Positions 42,300 through 51,004 of a DNA stretch of 64,000 nt are shown here, piece after piece (position 1 is the stretch's first letter; the number at the start of each line of letters is the position of its first letter). Both the position numbers and the translations under genes were made by a program. A model generated the notes under the pieces. That model saw nothing but the letters and a program-made list of their open reading frames with translations, had not been told where the DNA came from and did not search any database. The DNA is from Gordonia asplenii (GTDB lineage Bacteria; Actinomycetota; Actinomycetes; Mycobacteriales; Mycobacteriaceae): the NCBI RefSeq assembly GCF_012933505.1, contig NZ_JABBNB010000001.1, positions 248,001-312,000 of the forward strand, given 5' to 3'.

Positions 42300-43637
42300 A
42301 TGACGAATTCGACGAAACCGACCGTGCGGAGGATTGCCCGCTGGTCGGTCGGCGGCGGCCTGCTCATCATCGTCCTGGCGAGCGCGCTGGTCGTGGCCAT
42401 GTGCGTGTATCGCCATCCGACTCCGACCCCGTCGATGCACACCGATGCACCCTGGCCCGGATGGGGCTTCACCCACACGCAGTTCAGCGCCGACAGCGGC
42501 ATCCCCGATGCGGTGGACCGGGCCCGGGCCGCCGTCGCGGCGGTCCCGATGGTTCAAGCCCAGGCGATCATGGGCTGGGGGGTGGACAATCCCGAGCCGG
42601 CGCCCGGCCGATACGACTTTCGCAGCCTTGACCGGCGAATGGATTTCATTCGTCGCAGCGGCGGAACGCCGGTGATCGTGCTCTGTTGCGCGCCGGACTG
42701 GATGAGGGGAGGCGAGCCCGGTCAGACCGACTGGTCCCGTCTGGAAGTCGCACCCTCGTCCGCACATTTCGCCGACTTCGCCGAATTGGCTGCCCAGGTC
42801 GCCAAGCGCTACCCGGATGTGCGGTACTTCGTCGTCTGGAACGAGTTCAAGGGGTTCTACGACGACCGACGTGGGCAATGGGACGCTGCCGGGTACACGG
42901 CGATGTACAACCTCGTCTACGACGCGGTGAAGGCAGTCAACCCGGCAAATCGCGTCGGCGGACCCTACCTCGATTTCGCGAGTATCGCCCCCGACGCTCC
43001 CGGTGGCTCCCCGCTTCGGGGCCCGTGGGGAGCGATCGATCGCCGCAACCTCGAGGCGTTCGACTATTGGAACCGGCACCGGAGAGGAGCCGATTTCGTC
43101 GCCGTCGACGCCCACGCGTCCACGGCGCAGGGCAGTCCTGACGAATTCACCGCCGTCCAGAAGTTCGCCGCCGTGGGCCGGTGGCTTCGCATCCACACCG
43201 ACCTACCCGTCTGGTGGCTGGAGTGGTATGTCGAGCCGACGCGACCGGGCTGGACGTCGCAGCATCAGATCGCCGTACGCGTGGCAGCGATGATCGAGCT
43301 CGCCGCCGGCGGCGCCGACACGGCGCTGTACTGGAATCCGAAACCGGGCGACGCGCTCTGCGTGGACTGCCTGTGGACCGACACCTGGAGCAGCACCGGC
43401 GGACAACCATTGACGATGCTCGACGTGCTGGGGAGATTCGTCCGATGGTTTCCACCGAGCGTCGAGCGGCGAGAGACCTTCGTCGCCGACGGCCTGCTGG
43501 CGCTGGCGACCGCGCGAGCGCAGGTCATCGTCAACATCACCGACCACCCGATATCAGCGATGGTGAGCGGGCAGCCGATGGTGTGGGCGCCGTATGAAAC
43601 GCGCTGGCTCACCTCCGGACAGAGTTCGGGGCAGTGA
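42300..43637 (+). CDS. Membrane-anchored glycoside hydrolase, GH39-like
   Basis: A 445-residue protein with an N-terminal signal anchor (about residues 18-37) and a TIM-barrel hydrolase domain. VVWNEFKGF gives a likely acid/base Glu at residue 182, preceded by Asn as in clan GH-A, and WWLEWYVEP gives a likely nucleophile Glu at 308. The arrangement resembles GH39 and related families. It should act outside the membrane on a glycan, perhaps trimming or releasing the polymer made by this operon. It is the last gene of the operon; a stem-loop without a T-run follows at 43651. Confidence 0.78.
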   Translation: MTNSTKPTVRRIARWSVGGGLLIIVLASALVVAMCVYRHPTPTPSMHTDAPWPGWGFTHTQFSADSGIPDAVDRARAAVAAVPMVQAQAIMGWGVDNPEPAPGRYDFRSLDRRMDFIRRSGGTPVIVLCCAPDWMRGGEPGQTDWSRLEVAPSSAHFADFAELAAQVAKRYPDVRYFVVWNEFKGFYDDRRGQWDAAGYTAMYNLVYDAVKAVNPANRVGGPYLDFASIAPDAPGGSPLRGPWGAIDRRNLEAFDYWNRHRRGADFVAVDAHASTAQGSPDEFTAVQKFAAVGRWLRIHTDLPVWWLEWYVEPTRPGWTSQHQIAVRVAAMIELAAGGADTALYWNPKPGDALCVDCLWTDTWSSTGGQPLTMLDVLGRFVRWFPPSVERRETFVADGLLALATARAQVIVNITDHPISAMVSGQPMVWAPYETRWLTSGQSSGQ

Positions 43638-43650
43638 CGACCCGAGAACC

Positions 43651-43673
43651 GCACCGCTGACGGTGGGCGGTGC
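43651..43673 (+). terminator. Stem-loop after the island operon
   Basis: GCACCGC (43651-43657) and GCGGTGC (43667-43673) form a 7-bp stem with a 9-base loop, 14 bp after the hydrolase stop and 36 bp before dinF. There is no T-run, so termination is uncertain and read-through into dinF is possible. Confidence 0.4.
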
Positions 43674-43708
43674 CGTCGCGCGCAGCCGGCCTGGCAGGAT
43701 GTCTGCGC

Positions 43709-45001
43709 ATGAAGAGGATCGCGGCGTTGTCGACGTCGGCTCTCGCCGTTCTCGTCGCGCCGCCCCTGTATCTGCTGCTCGACCTCGCCGTCGTCGGGCG
43801 GCTGGGTGCGCACGAGTTGGCGGCCCTCGGCGTCGGGACGCTGGTCCTGGCGATTGTGTCGACCCAGCTGACCTTCCTCGCCTACGGCACCACCGCGCGC
43901 TCGGCTCGACGTTTCGGAGCGGGTGACCGTGACGGTGCGATCGCCGAGGGTGTCGGGGCGACGTGGATCGCCCTCGGGGTGGGTGTGCTGCTCGTCGTCA
44001 TCGGATTCGTCGCCGCGCCGTGGGTGATGCGGGCACTGGTCCCCGACGACGCCGTGGCCGCCGACGCCGCGAGTTGGCTGCGCATCGCGATCTTCGGGGT
44101 GCCGCTGATCCTGGTGTCGCTGGCCGGCAACGGCTGGATGCGCGGAGTTCAGGAGACGCGTGCTCCGGTGGTCAATGTGGTTGTGGGTCTTGGTGTTTCG
44201 GCTGTGTTGTGCGTGGGCCTGGTGCACGGCGTCGGCGGGCTGCCCCGACTCGGGCTGCACGGAAGCGCGTGGGCGAACCTCGTGGGGCAGGGGTTGACCG
44301 GACTGCTCTTCGCAGCGGCGTTGGTGCGCCACGTAATTCGCTCCGGAGTCTCGTTGCGGCCCGACTCGACGATCATCCGCGCACAGCTGACGATGGCTCG
44401 CGACCTCATCACCCGCAGTCTGTCCTTTCAGATCTGTTTCGTCTCCGCCGCGGCCGTCGCGGCGCGATTCTCGGTGGAAGCCGTTGCGGCGCATCAAGTG
44501 GTGCTGCAGGTATGGGAGTTCCTCTCGCTTCTGCTCGATTCGCTGGCGATCGCGGCGCAGAGTCTCGTCGGTGCCGCGCTGGGCGCGGCGGCCGTCGCCG
44601 AAGCCAAGAGCGTCGCGCGCCGGGTGACCGTCGCGTCGGTGGTGGTATCCGTCGTCGTCGCGGCCGTGCTTGCCGTCGGCGCGTCGAGCCTGCCCCGGGT
44701 CTTCAACTCCGATCCGGCGGTGCTGCACGCGATCGCGACGCCGTGGTGGTTCTTGATCGGCATGTTGCCGATCGCCGGTGTCGTATTCGCGCTCGACGGT
44801 GTGCTGCTGGGTGCGGGCGACGCCGCGTTCCTGCGGACCGCCACCCTGGTATCGGCGCTGGGCGGCTTCCTGCCGCTGATCTGGCTGTCGCTGGTGTTCG
44901 ACTGGGGCCTGGCCGGCATATGGACGGGACTGCTGGTGTTCATGGTGGCGCGGCTGGCGACGGTGGGATGGCGGTATCGGGGCGGGGGATGGGCGCGCTG
45001 A
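43709..45001 (+). CDS. dinF: MATE-family efflux protein DinF
   Basis: A 430-residue membrane protein with 12 predicted helices of the MATE/DinF group. The N-terminus MKRIAALSTSALAVLVAPPLYLL followed by AVVGRLGAHELAALG is typical, as is TFLAYGTTARSARRFGAGD. It corresponds to M. tuberculosis Rv2836c, which directly follows nrnA there. I chose ATG 43709, preceded by GGCAGGA; a GTG at 43670 is in frame but lies within a stem-loop. Substrate unknown. Confidence 0.88.
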   Translation: MKRIAALSTSALAVLVAPPLYLLLDLAVVGRLGAHELAALGVGTLVLAIVSTQLTFLAYGTTARSARRFGAGDRDGAIAEGVGATWIALGVGVLLVVIGFVAAPWVMRALVPDDAVAADAASWLRIAIFGVPLILVSLAGNGWMRGVQETRAPVVNVVVGLGVSAVLCVGLVHGVGGLPRLGLHGSAWANLVGQGLTGLLFAAALVRHVIRSGVSLRPDSTIIRAQLTMARDLITRSLSFQICFVSAAAVAARFSVEAVAAHQVVLQVWEFLSLLLDSLAIAAQSLVGAALGAAAVAEAKSVARRVTVASVVVSVVVAAVLAVGASSLPRVFNSDPAVLHAIATPWWFLIGMLPIAGVVFALDGVLLGAGDAAFLRTATLVSALGGFLPLIWLSLVFDWGLAGIWTGLLVFMVARLATVGWRYRGGGWAR

Positions 45002-45027
45002 GCCAGTCGTTAGGCTAGGCTGCCCAC

Positions 45028-45789
45028 ATGTCATTTCGTCGCATGCCGCTCATCGTCGCCGCAGCGTTGCTTCTCTGCCTCTCACTGGGTATCGCCCCCT
45101 CGCACGCCTCCCCGGCCCAGACTCGCGTGCTGATCATCCCCGGCCAGTACGTCGGCACAGCGCCGTTCTCGCTGATGGCACAGAACCTCGCGTCGCGTGG
45201 CTACCCGACGACCGTCCTCGACCTCAAGGGCTTCGAACCCCGGTCGGACGCGCGGGCGATCGCCGCGGCCGTCGATCGGGAGCGCGCAGCACATCCGGGC
45301 GCGAAGATCGCTCTCGTCGGGCACAGCATCGGCGGAATGTCCGCGCGCTGGTACCTGAAGGAACTCGGTGGCACCGACAAAGTCGCGACCTACGTGGCGA
45401 TCGGCGCTCCGCAGTACGGATCGAGCGCGGCGTGCACACAGAACGTCGGCCGGGACGTGTGCCCGGGCAGCGCCTTCCTGACCGCGATCAACAAGGGGGA
45501 CGACGCTCCCGGGCCGACCGAATACTTCAGCATCCGTAGTGCCCGTGAGTACGCGACCGGCGACCTCGACGGCGGACAGTGCCGTGTCTGGCCCATCTCG
45601 GCGAACGAGTCGCTGCCCGCGATGGGCTACGAGCACACCTTCGAGCCGTTCGACGCACGCGTGTGGGACGCGGTCGTCGCGTCGCTTCACGGCCGGTGCG
45701 CTGGACGCTTCGTCGTCGACGCCGACAACTCGCTGTCGTATCAGAAATCGCTGCTTCCCGGCGCGCCCGGCTACCGGAAGCTGAAGTAG
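45028..45789 (+). CDS. Secreted lipase-like alpha/beta hydrolase
   Basis: A 253-residue exported protein. The first 27 residues are a signal peptide (basic start, hydrophobic core, AHA-S cleavage region). The mature part has VLIIPGQYVGTAPF near the oxyanion region and the nucleophile elbow VGHSIGGMSARW. The C-terminal half contains several Cys that could form disulfides outside the cell (SAACTQ, RDVCPG, GQCRVW, GRCAG). It resembles bacterial triacylglycerol lipases of the LipA/EstA type. It lies 26 bp after dinF and its end is 11 bp from a convergent gene. Confidence 0.82.
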   Translation: MSFRRMPLIVAAALLLCLSLGIAPSHASPAQTRVLIIPGQYVGTAPFSLMAQNLASRGYPTTVLDLKGFEPRSDARAIAAAVDRERAAHPGAKIALVGHSIGGMSARWYLKELGGTDKVATYVAIGAPQYGSSAACTQNVGRDVCPGSAFLTAINKGDDAPGPTEYFSIRSAREYATGDLDGGQCRVWPISANESLPAMGYEHTFEPFDARVWDAVVASLHGRCAGRFVVDADNSLSYQKSLLPGAPGYRKLK

Positions 45790-45800
45790 CGCTCGTCGCG

Positions 45801-46592
45801 TCAGAAACGCTGAGTGGGGTACGTCGGTCCGGGGCGAGCGGGTGGATGGTTCGGCGCCTGCTGCTGATAGGGCGGATAGCCCGGCATCTGATATGGAATC
45901 GGTTGGGGGACTTGGTATCCCGGCGGCACACCGTAGGGCTGCGCGAGTGGGGCCGGTCGCCGCATCGACAGCCCGACGACGTCGAATATCCACAGGCAGA
46001 CGATGCCCAGGAAGGCGACCAGGTCGTAGAGGAGATTGTTCAGCATCTCTGACATCCACTGCGGGCCGACGTGGATGTCGACGACGTCGTTGACCAGCAG
46101 CGCGATCCAGCCGCCGAGCAGCAGCAGGGCGGGTATCAACCCGATCCAGGCGAATCCGGTCTGCCTGCGGGCGATACTCCAACCGAGGATCCAACTGAGG
46201 GTGAACGTGCTGGTCGTGAAGGTGATGACTACCCAGACCGGCTGGTCCTGCAGGGTGAGGACGGACAGCCCCGCGATGCTGGCCGCCCACCGCAGATCCG
46301 ACAACCCCACGAGGACCACGAAGACTATGGCCGCGCCTATCCGCTTGCCCGCGGTACGTCCCCGAGTCAGAAGCATCGCCACCGTGAACAGCGACGCCGT
46401 CGCGTACACGGCGAAGAAGATCCATCGCTTCGGATCGTGGGCATCGTCGAGATCATTGCCGATGACAATCGAGAGTACGGCTGACACCAGGTCCGGCCCG
46501 ACCAGCAAGATGCCACCCAGCAGCGCGCTGATGACGACCTCGGTTCCGGGCGATCGATTCGGGCGCGGGGCCTGCGGCATCGGATAGCTCAC
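45801..46592 (-). CDS. Polytopic membrane protein with Pro/Gln/Tyr-rich C-terminal tail
   Basis: A 263-residue protein with about six membrane segments and a C-terminal cytoplasmic or external tail of about 60 residues rich in Pro, Tyr and Gln (QPIPYQMPGYPPYQQQ). I recognise no family. Repeats of this kind occur in actinobacterial membrane proteins that take part in protein-protein contacts. The start is either GTG 46592 or ATG 46580, the latter having GGTGAG upstream. It is divergent from the phosphoesterase gene across 78 bp. Confidence 0.65.
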   Translation of the reverse strand: MSYPMPQAPRPNRSPGTEVVISALLGGILLVGPDLVSAVLSIVIGNDLDDAHDPKRWIFFAVYATASLFTVAMLLTRGRTAGKRIGAAIVFVVLVGLSDLRWAASIAGLSVLTLQDQPVWVVITFTTSTFTLSWILGWSIARRQTGFAWIGLIPALLLLGGWIALLVNDVVDIHVGPQWMSEMLNNLLYDLVAFLGIVCLWIFDVVGLSMRRPAPLAQPYGVPPGYQVPQPIPYQMPGYPPYQQQAPNHPPARPGPTYPTQRF

Positions 46593-46670
46593 CGCGAGAT
46601 CATCCCACGGCTCGGTTTCACCGGCAGGGCGAACCAGCGCGGGATCGGCGATCTGGAAAGATGGAACATC

Positions 46671-47630
46671 ATGGCTACTCTCTGGGCGATCAGCGATCTG
46701 CACGTCGCGCACCGCGGGAACGAGCACATCGTCGACAAGATTCGACCCACCGACCCCGACGACTGGCTGATCGTCGCGGGTGACGTCGGTGAGCGCACCG
46801 ACGACATCATCGACACACTTCGCCGCCTGCGCGCTCGCTTCCACACCGTGATCTGGGTGCCCGGCAACCATGAGCTGTACACCACTGCCAAGGATCCGCT
46901 GCAGATCCACGGTGTGGCGCGCTACGACTATCTGGTGCAGGCTTGCCGCGACATCGGCGTCATCACCCCCGAGGACATCTACCCGCTCTTCGACGCCGGG
47001 GACGGCTCGACGCCGGTCCGGCTCGTCCCGATGTTCCTGCTCTACGACTACACGTTCCGCCCCGAAGGCACGACGACGGCACTCGCCGCCCTCGCGCTGG
47101 CCCGCGAACGCAACGTCGTCGCGACCGACGAATTCCTGATCTCCCCCGAGCCGTACCCCACCCGCGACGCGTGGGGCCGGGCGCGCGTCGAAGCGACCCG
47201 CAAACGTCTCGATTCGATCGATCCCGCCGAGCAGACGATCCTCATCAACCACTGGCCGCTACGACGTGAGCCGACGCGGATCCTGATGTACCCGGAGTTC
47301 GCACTGTGGTGCGGCACCGAGCTGACCCACGACTGGCACACGCGCTACCGGGCGGCCTGCGCCGTGTACGGTCACCTGCACATTCCGCGCACCACCTGGT
47401 ACGACGCCGTGCGGTTCGAAGAGGTGTCGGTCGGCTACCCGCGCGAATGGAAGCGTCGCGGGCTGCCGGATCCGCTGCTGAGGCAGATCTGGCCGGACCC
47501 GGGCATGACCGCGCGCGACCTTCCCGAGCACGGCGCTCGCTTCGAATTGCCGCCCGACTACGAGGAACGCGCAGCCGAGTTTCGCCGCAAGATCGAGGAG
47601 CGGGAAGCCCGGCGGCAGCAGGGCAAGTGA
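46671..47630 (+). CDS. Metallophosphoesterase (Rv2795c-like)
   Basis: A 319-residue calcineurin-like metallophosphoesterase. The five metal motifs are present: ISDLHVAH, VAGDVGE, WVPGNHELY, INHWPL and YGHLHIPR. The family splits phosphomono- or diesters; the physiological substrate here is unknown. It corresponds to the gene before pptT in M. tuberculosis, where Rv2795c (PptH) removes phosphopantetheine from carrier proteins and so opposes PptT. If that holds here, this gene and pptT would set the loading of the island carrier protein. ATG 46671 is used. Confidence 0.85.
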   Translation: MATLWAISDLHVAHRGNEHIVDKIRPTDPDDWLIVAGDVGERTDDIIDTLRRLRARFHTVIWVPGNHELYTTAKDPLQIHGVARYDYLVQACRDIGVITPEDIYPLFDAGDGSTPVRLVPMFLLYDYTFRPEGTTTALAALALARERNVVATDEFLISPEPYPTRDAWGRARVEATRKRLDSIDPAEQTILINHWPLRREPTRILMYPEFALWCGTELTHDWHTRYRAACAVYGHLHIPRTTWYDAVRFEEVSVGYPREWKRRGLPDPLLRQIWPDPGMTARDLPEHGARFELPPDYEERAAEFRRKIEEREARRQQGK

Positions 47631-47650
47631 ACCTACCGCCGCGGCCCCAG

Positions 47651-47849
47651 CCGCTGGTTGAGCCGGGCCCGACGCGCCGTGCTGAGCGAGCGCAGCGAGT
47701 CGAAGTAAGCGCAGCGAGACGTGCCCGCGTCGAAACCACGGCGCGACGAATCGACGGCTGTCACAAAGCGTTTGGGCGCGTTGGCATCCTCGTCTTGCGA
47801 GGTTTCGACACGGGACTCCGGCAGCGCTCGGTCCCGGCTCAACCAGCGG
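47651..47849. repeat. Dispersed nested inverted-repeat element, copy 2
   Basis: A perfect 17-base outer inverted repeat, CCGCTGGTTGAGCCGGG (47651-47667) with its complement at 47833-47849, encloses inner arms GTCGAAACC (47729-47737) and GGTTTCGAC (47811-47819). Between them are GCAGCGAG-type short repeats. It fills most of the 297-bp gap between the phosphoesterase and pptT genes, which run in the same direction. Confidence 0.9.
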
Positions 47850-47927
47850 GGGACGGGCGATCACGCGTCGATCAGCATCCGGACTATTCAAAATGCGACA
47901 TGAACCGAGAAAGGGACAACCAACGTC

Positions 47928-48620
47928 ATGATCGAACAGATCCTGCCGCCCGGCGTCGTCGGCGCCGAGGCGTTCGACGATCCGGCCGGGCTCAGCGCGC
48001 TGCCCGCTGAGGAGCCCATCATCGGGCGGGCCGTGGAGAAGCGTCGTCGCGAATTCATCACCGCGCGTCATTGCGCGCGAGAAGCGTTGTCGCAGTTGGG
48101 CGCCGACGCCGGTGCCATCATGCGTGGCGAGAAGGGCGAGCCGTTGTGGCCGCGCGGGGTGGTCGGGTCGATCACCCACACCGACGGCTACCGCGCCGCG
48201 ATCGTCGCCTACTCGATGGCGGTGCGCTCGCTCGGCATCGACTCCGAACCGCACGAGGCGCTGCCCGACGGCGTGCTCGACCACACGAGCATCGCCGCCG
48301 AACGCGATGTTCTGGCGACGCGGCCGGCGGGCCTGCATTGGGACCGACTGCTGTTCTGCGCCAAGGAGACCACCTACAAGGCCTGGTTCCCGTTGACACA
48401 CCGTTGGCTGGGTTTCGAGGACGCGCACATCGTCTTCGAGCAGACCGCCGGCCCTAGCGATGGCGGATCGTCACCCGCGGACGGCCCGGCGTCGGGCACC
48501 TTCACCTCGACGATCCTGATCGACGGCCGGACCGACGACGGCGGCGCGCCCCTGCTGCACCTGCCCGGCCGTTGGCTGATCGACCAGGGCTTCATCACCA
48601 CCACGATCACGCTGACCTGA
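47928..48620 (+). CDS. pptT: 4'-phosphopantetheinyl transferase PptT (Sfp type)
   Basis: A 230-residue Sfp-type transferase that moves phosphopantetheine from CoA to the Ser of carrier proteins. Family motifs are GSITHTDGYRAAI, SLGIDSEPHEALPDGV with the metal-binding Asp and Glu, and CAKETTYKAWFP. M. tuberculosis PptT (Rv2794c) serves polyketide and peptide carriers and lies next to truB, as here. It is the likely activator of the carrier at 38202. AAAGGGA precedes ATG 47928. Its stop overlaps the truB start by one base. Confidence 0.93.
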   Translation: MIEQILPPGVVGAEAFDDPAGLSALPAEEPIIGRAVEKRRREFITARHCAREALSQLGADAGAIMRGEKGEPLWPRGVVGSITHTDGYRAAIVAYSMAVRSLGIDSEPHEALPDGVLDHTSIAAERDVLATRPAGLHWDRLLFCAKETTYKAWFPLTHRWLGFEDAHIVFEQTAGPSDGGSSPADGPASGTFTSTILIDGRTDDGGAPLLHLPGRWLIDQGFITTTITLT

Positions 48621-49543
48621 TGGCGGACGCACACGCCCACCTCGACACCGCCGGGCTCGTCGTCGTCGACAAGCCCGCCGGTATCACCAGCCACGACGTG
48701 GTGGCCAAGTGCCGCAAGGGATTCAACACCCGGCGCGTCGGGCATGCGGGCACATTGGACCCGATGGCCACCGGTGTGCTCGTCATCGGCATCGAACGCG
48801 CGACCAAACTGCTCGGACTGTTGTCGCTGACGACGAAGTCGTACACCGCGACGATCCGTCTCGGCGCCGCAACCGATTCCGACGACGCGCAGGGCGACGT
48901 CACTTCGAGCGCGGATGCCTCAGCGGTCTCCGACGACGACATCGCCTCGGGCATAGCGGCATTGACCGGCGACATCATGCAGGTCCCGGCGAAGGTCTCG
49001 GCGATCAAGGTCGACGGCAGGCGGGCACATGCGCTGATGCGCACCGGCGAGGAGTTCGAATTGCCGGCGCGGCCGGTCAGCGTCGACCGCTTCGACGTCG
49101 TCGCGACGCGGCGCGACGGACCGTTCGTCGACCTCGACGTCGAGGTCGACTGTTCGTCGGGAACCTACATTCGTGCTCTCGCACGGGATCTGGGCGCCGG
49201 GCTCGGTGTCGGGGGCCACTTGACGGCATTGCGCCGCACCAAGGTCGGGCCGTTCGGGCTGGACCATGCGCGGACACTCGACGAACTGGTCCGCGACCCC
49301 GACAGCGGTGCGACACCGCAACTGAGCCTGCACATCGACGAGGCGGCGAAACTTGCGTTCGGCCACCGCGACATCAGCTTCGACGAGGCCGAGGGAATCA
49401 GCCAGGGACGCTGGCTCACGCCGATCGGACGCAAGGACGTCTACGTCGCCATCGACCCCGACGGTCGCCCCATCGCGCTGATCCGCGAGAAGGGGCGTCG
49501 GGCGAGTTCGGTGATGGTCGTGCGGCCGGCGACGCTGCGGTAG
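48620..49543 (+). CDS. truB: tRNA pseudouridine-55 synthase TruB
   Basis: A 307-residue TruB that makes pseudouridine 55 in the T-loop of tRNAs. Motifs are VVDKPAGITSHDVV, RRVGHAGTLDPMATGVL with the catalytic Asp, and SSGTYIRALARDLG. The C-terminal PUA-like region includes GRKDVYVAIDPDG. Start and stop of pptT overlap it (TGATG), so the two are co-translated. It is convergent with the wax ester synthase gene across a strong hairpin. Confidence 0.95.
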   Translation: MADAHAHLDTAGLVVVDKPAGITSHDVVAKCRKGFNTRRVGHAGTLDPMATGVLVIGIERATKLLGLLSLTTKSYTATIRLGAATDSDDAQGDVTSSADASAVSDDDIASGIAALTGDIMQVPAKVSAIKVDGRRAHALMRTGEEFELPARPVSVDRFDVVATRRDGPFVDLDVEVDCSSGTYIRALARDLGAGLGVGGHLTALRRTKVGPFGLDHARTLDELVRDPDSGATPQLSLHIDEAAKLAFGHRDISFDEAEGISQGRWLTPIGRKDVYVAIDPDGRPIALIREKGRRASSVMVVRPATLR

Positions 49544-49558
49544 GGAGGCGGCCGGGAG

Positions 49559-49586
49559 GCCGACGACGCCCGTCGGCGTCGTCGGC
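49559..49586. terminator. Bidirectional terminator hairpin between truB and the wax synthase gene
   Basis: GCCGACGACGCC and GGCGTCGTCGGC form a perfect 12-bp stem with a 4-base loop, centred in the 50-bp gap between two convergent genes. No T-run is present on either side. Confidence 0.7.
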
Positions 49587-49593
49587 GAACCGG

Positions 49594-50985
49594 TCAGCCC
49601 TGGCGCGCCGCCGCGAGCAACGCCTGGTGCTCGGCGAGCAGCAGGTCGGCCAGATGCGCGATGTCGGGCACGGCGTTCGGCGACGAGATCAGCCCGAAGA
49701 ACAGGCTGCCGTTGTAACTGTGCAGCGTGATGTTCAGCGCCTGACCGTCGGCGAGCATCGACACCGGGTAGAACTCGACGAGTTTCGCGCCGTTGAGGTA
49801 GATCGGCACCTGCGGCCCGGGCACATTCGAGATCGCGACATTAGACGGGATCACGGTCGACGTGAGATTGCTGCGTTGCAGTGCGCGCGCCGCGCCCGCG
49901 GTGATGGCGGGCACCGCGAAGTCGCTGAAGCCGATGATCGTCGCCACCGGCAACGCGTTGTGCATCTCCTTCGCCGCGTTCATCGACTCGTGCACCGCCT
50001 TGAGCCGAGCGAGCGGATCGTCGAGATTCGTCGGCAGGTCGGCGAGCACCAGCGACACCTGATTGCCCAGTGCTCCGCGCTGCGATTCGTCTCGGGTGGA
50101 GACCGGCACGCCCGCCTTCAAGGGCTTGTCCGGCAGGGCGTCGTGCTCGCTGAGCCAGGTCCGCAGGCCACCCGCGCAGATCGCCATCACCACGTCGTTG
50201 ACCGTCGCGCCGAGGCCCTTGCGGATCTCCTTGACCTCGCTCAACGGAATCTGGAAGGGCGCGAAGACGCGTCGATTGGTCGGCTTGATGTTGAACGGCG
50301 TGCGCGGAATGCGCATCGACTGCTGACCGAACAGTGCTTTGACGTTGCCGGGCCGCTTGGCGTAGTGGGTGAACAGATCCCATTGCAGCTGCGCGGCTTT
50401 CACCGGGCGGACCGCGTTCGCGGTCACCGCCGAGGCGAACAGGCTCAGTTGTGCGGGCTGCGACTCCGGCTTCCACGGTTGGGGCGCCGGTGTGGGCTGG
50501 TCGACGCTGGGGTCGACGTCGAGCATGATGCCGAGGATGTCGGCGCCGGACACCCCGTCGATCGCCGAATGGTGAACCGTCGTCAACACCGCGACCATCC
50601 CGTCGTCGAGGCCGCCGATGATCGCCATCTCCCACAGCGGCCGCGATCGGTCGAGTGGTTTCGCCACGATCCGGCTCACCACGTCGATCAGCTGCTCACG
50701 CGATCCCGGGGCGGCCAGCCCGACGTCGTAGACGTGGTCGTCGATGTTGAAGTCGGGGTCGTCGACCCAGTAGGGATGGTCGAGGTTCATCGGCACCTCG
50801 ACCAGGCGTTTGCGGAAGATCTCCATCTTGTGCATTCGCGCGAGCAGGCGGGCACGTACCGTCGCGGCGGTCAGCGGCTCCGGTGCGGTACTGGGATCGT
50901 AGATGCCGAGGCTGCTGACGTGACCGTAGACCGGGCCGGTTTCCAGGTGCAGGAAGGAGGCGTCGAGGCCGGTGAGTTTGCGCAT
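49594..50985 (-). CDS. Wax ester synthase/diacylglycerol O-acyltransferase
   Basis: A 463-residue WS/DGAT-family enzyme, which acylates diacylglycerol or fatty alcohols with acyl-CoA to make storage lipid. The active-site motif HHxxxDG is VHHSAIDGVSG, and the N-terminus MRKLTGLDASFLHLE is characteristic. The family motifs NDVVMAICAGGLR and SNVPGPQVPIYLNG are also present. AGAAAGG precedes ATG 50985; an in-frame extension upstream is not family-like. It lies 19 bp downstream of an acyl-CoA ligase gene that would supply its substrate. Confidence 0.92.
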   Translation of the reverse strand: MRKLTGLDASFLHLETGPVYGHVSSLGIYDPSTAPEPLTAATVRARLLARMHKMEIFRKRLVEVPMNLDHPYWVDDPDFNIDDHVYDVGLAAPGSREQLIDVVSRIVAKPLDRSRPLWEMAIIGGLDDGMVAVLTTVHHSAIDGVSGADILGIMLDVDPSVDQPTPAPQPWKPESQPAQLSLFASAVTANAVRPVKAAQLQWDLFTHYAKRPGNVKALFGQQSMRIPRTPFNIKPTNRRVFAPFQIPLSEVKEIRKGLGATVNDVVMAICAGGLRTWLSEHDALPDKPLKAGVPVSTRDESQRGALGNQVSLVLADLPTNLDDPLARLKAVHESMNAAKEMHNALPVATIIGFSDFAVPAITAGAARALQRSNLTSTVIPSNVAISNVPGPQVPIYLNGAKLVEFYPVSMLADGQALNITLHSYNGSLFFGLISSPNAVPDIAHLADLLLAEHQALLAAARQG

Positions 50986-51004
50986 GTCGGGTGCCTTTCT
51001 GACG

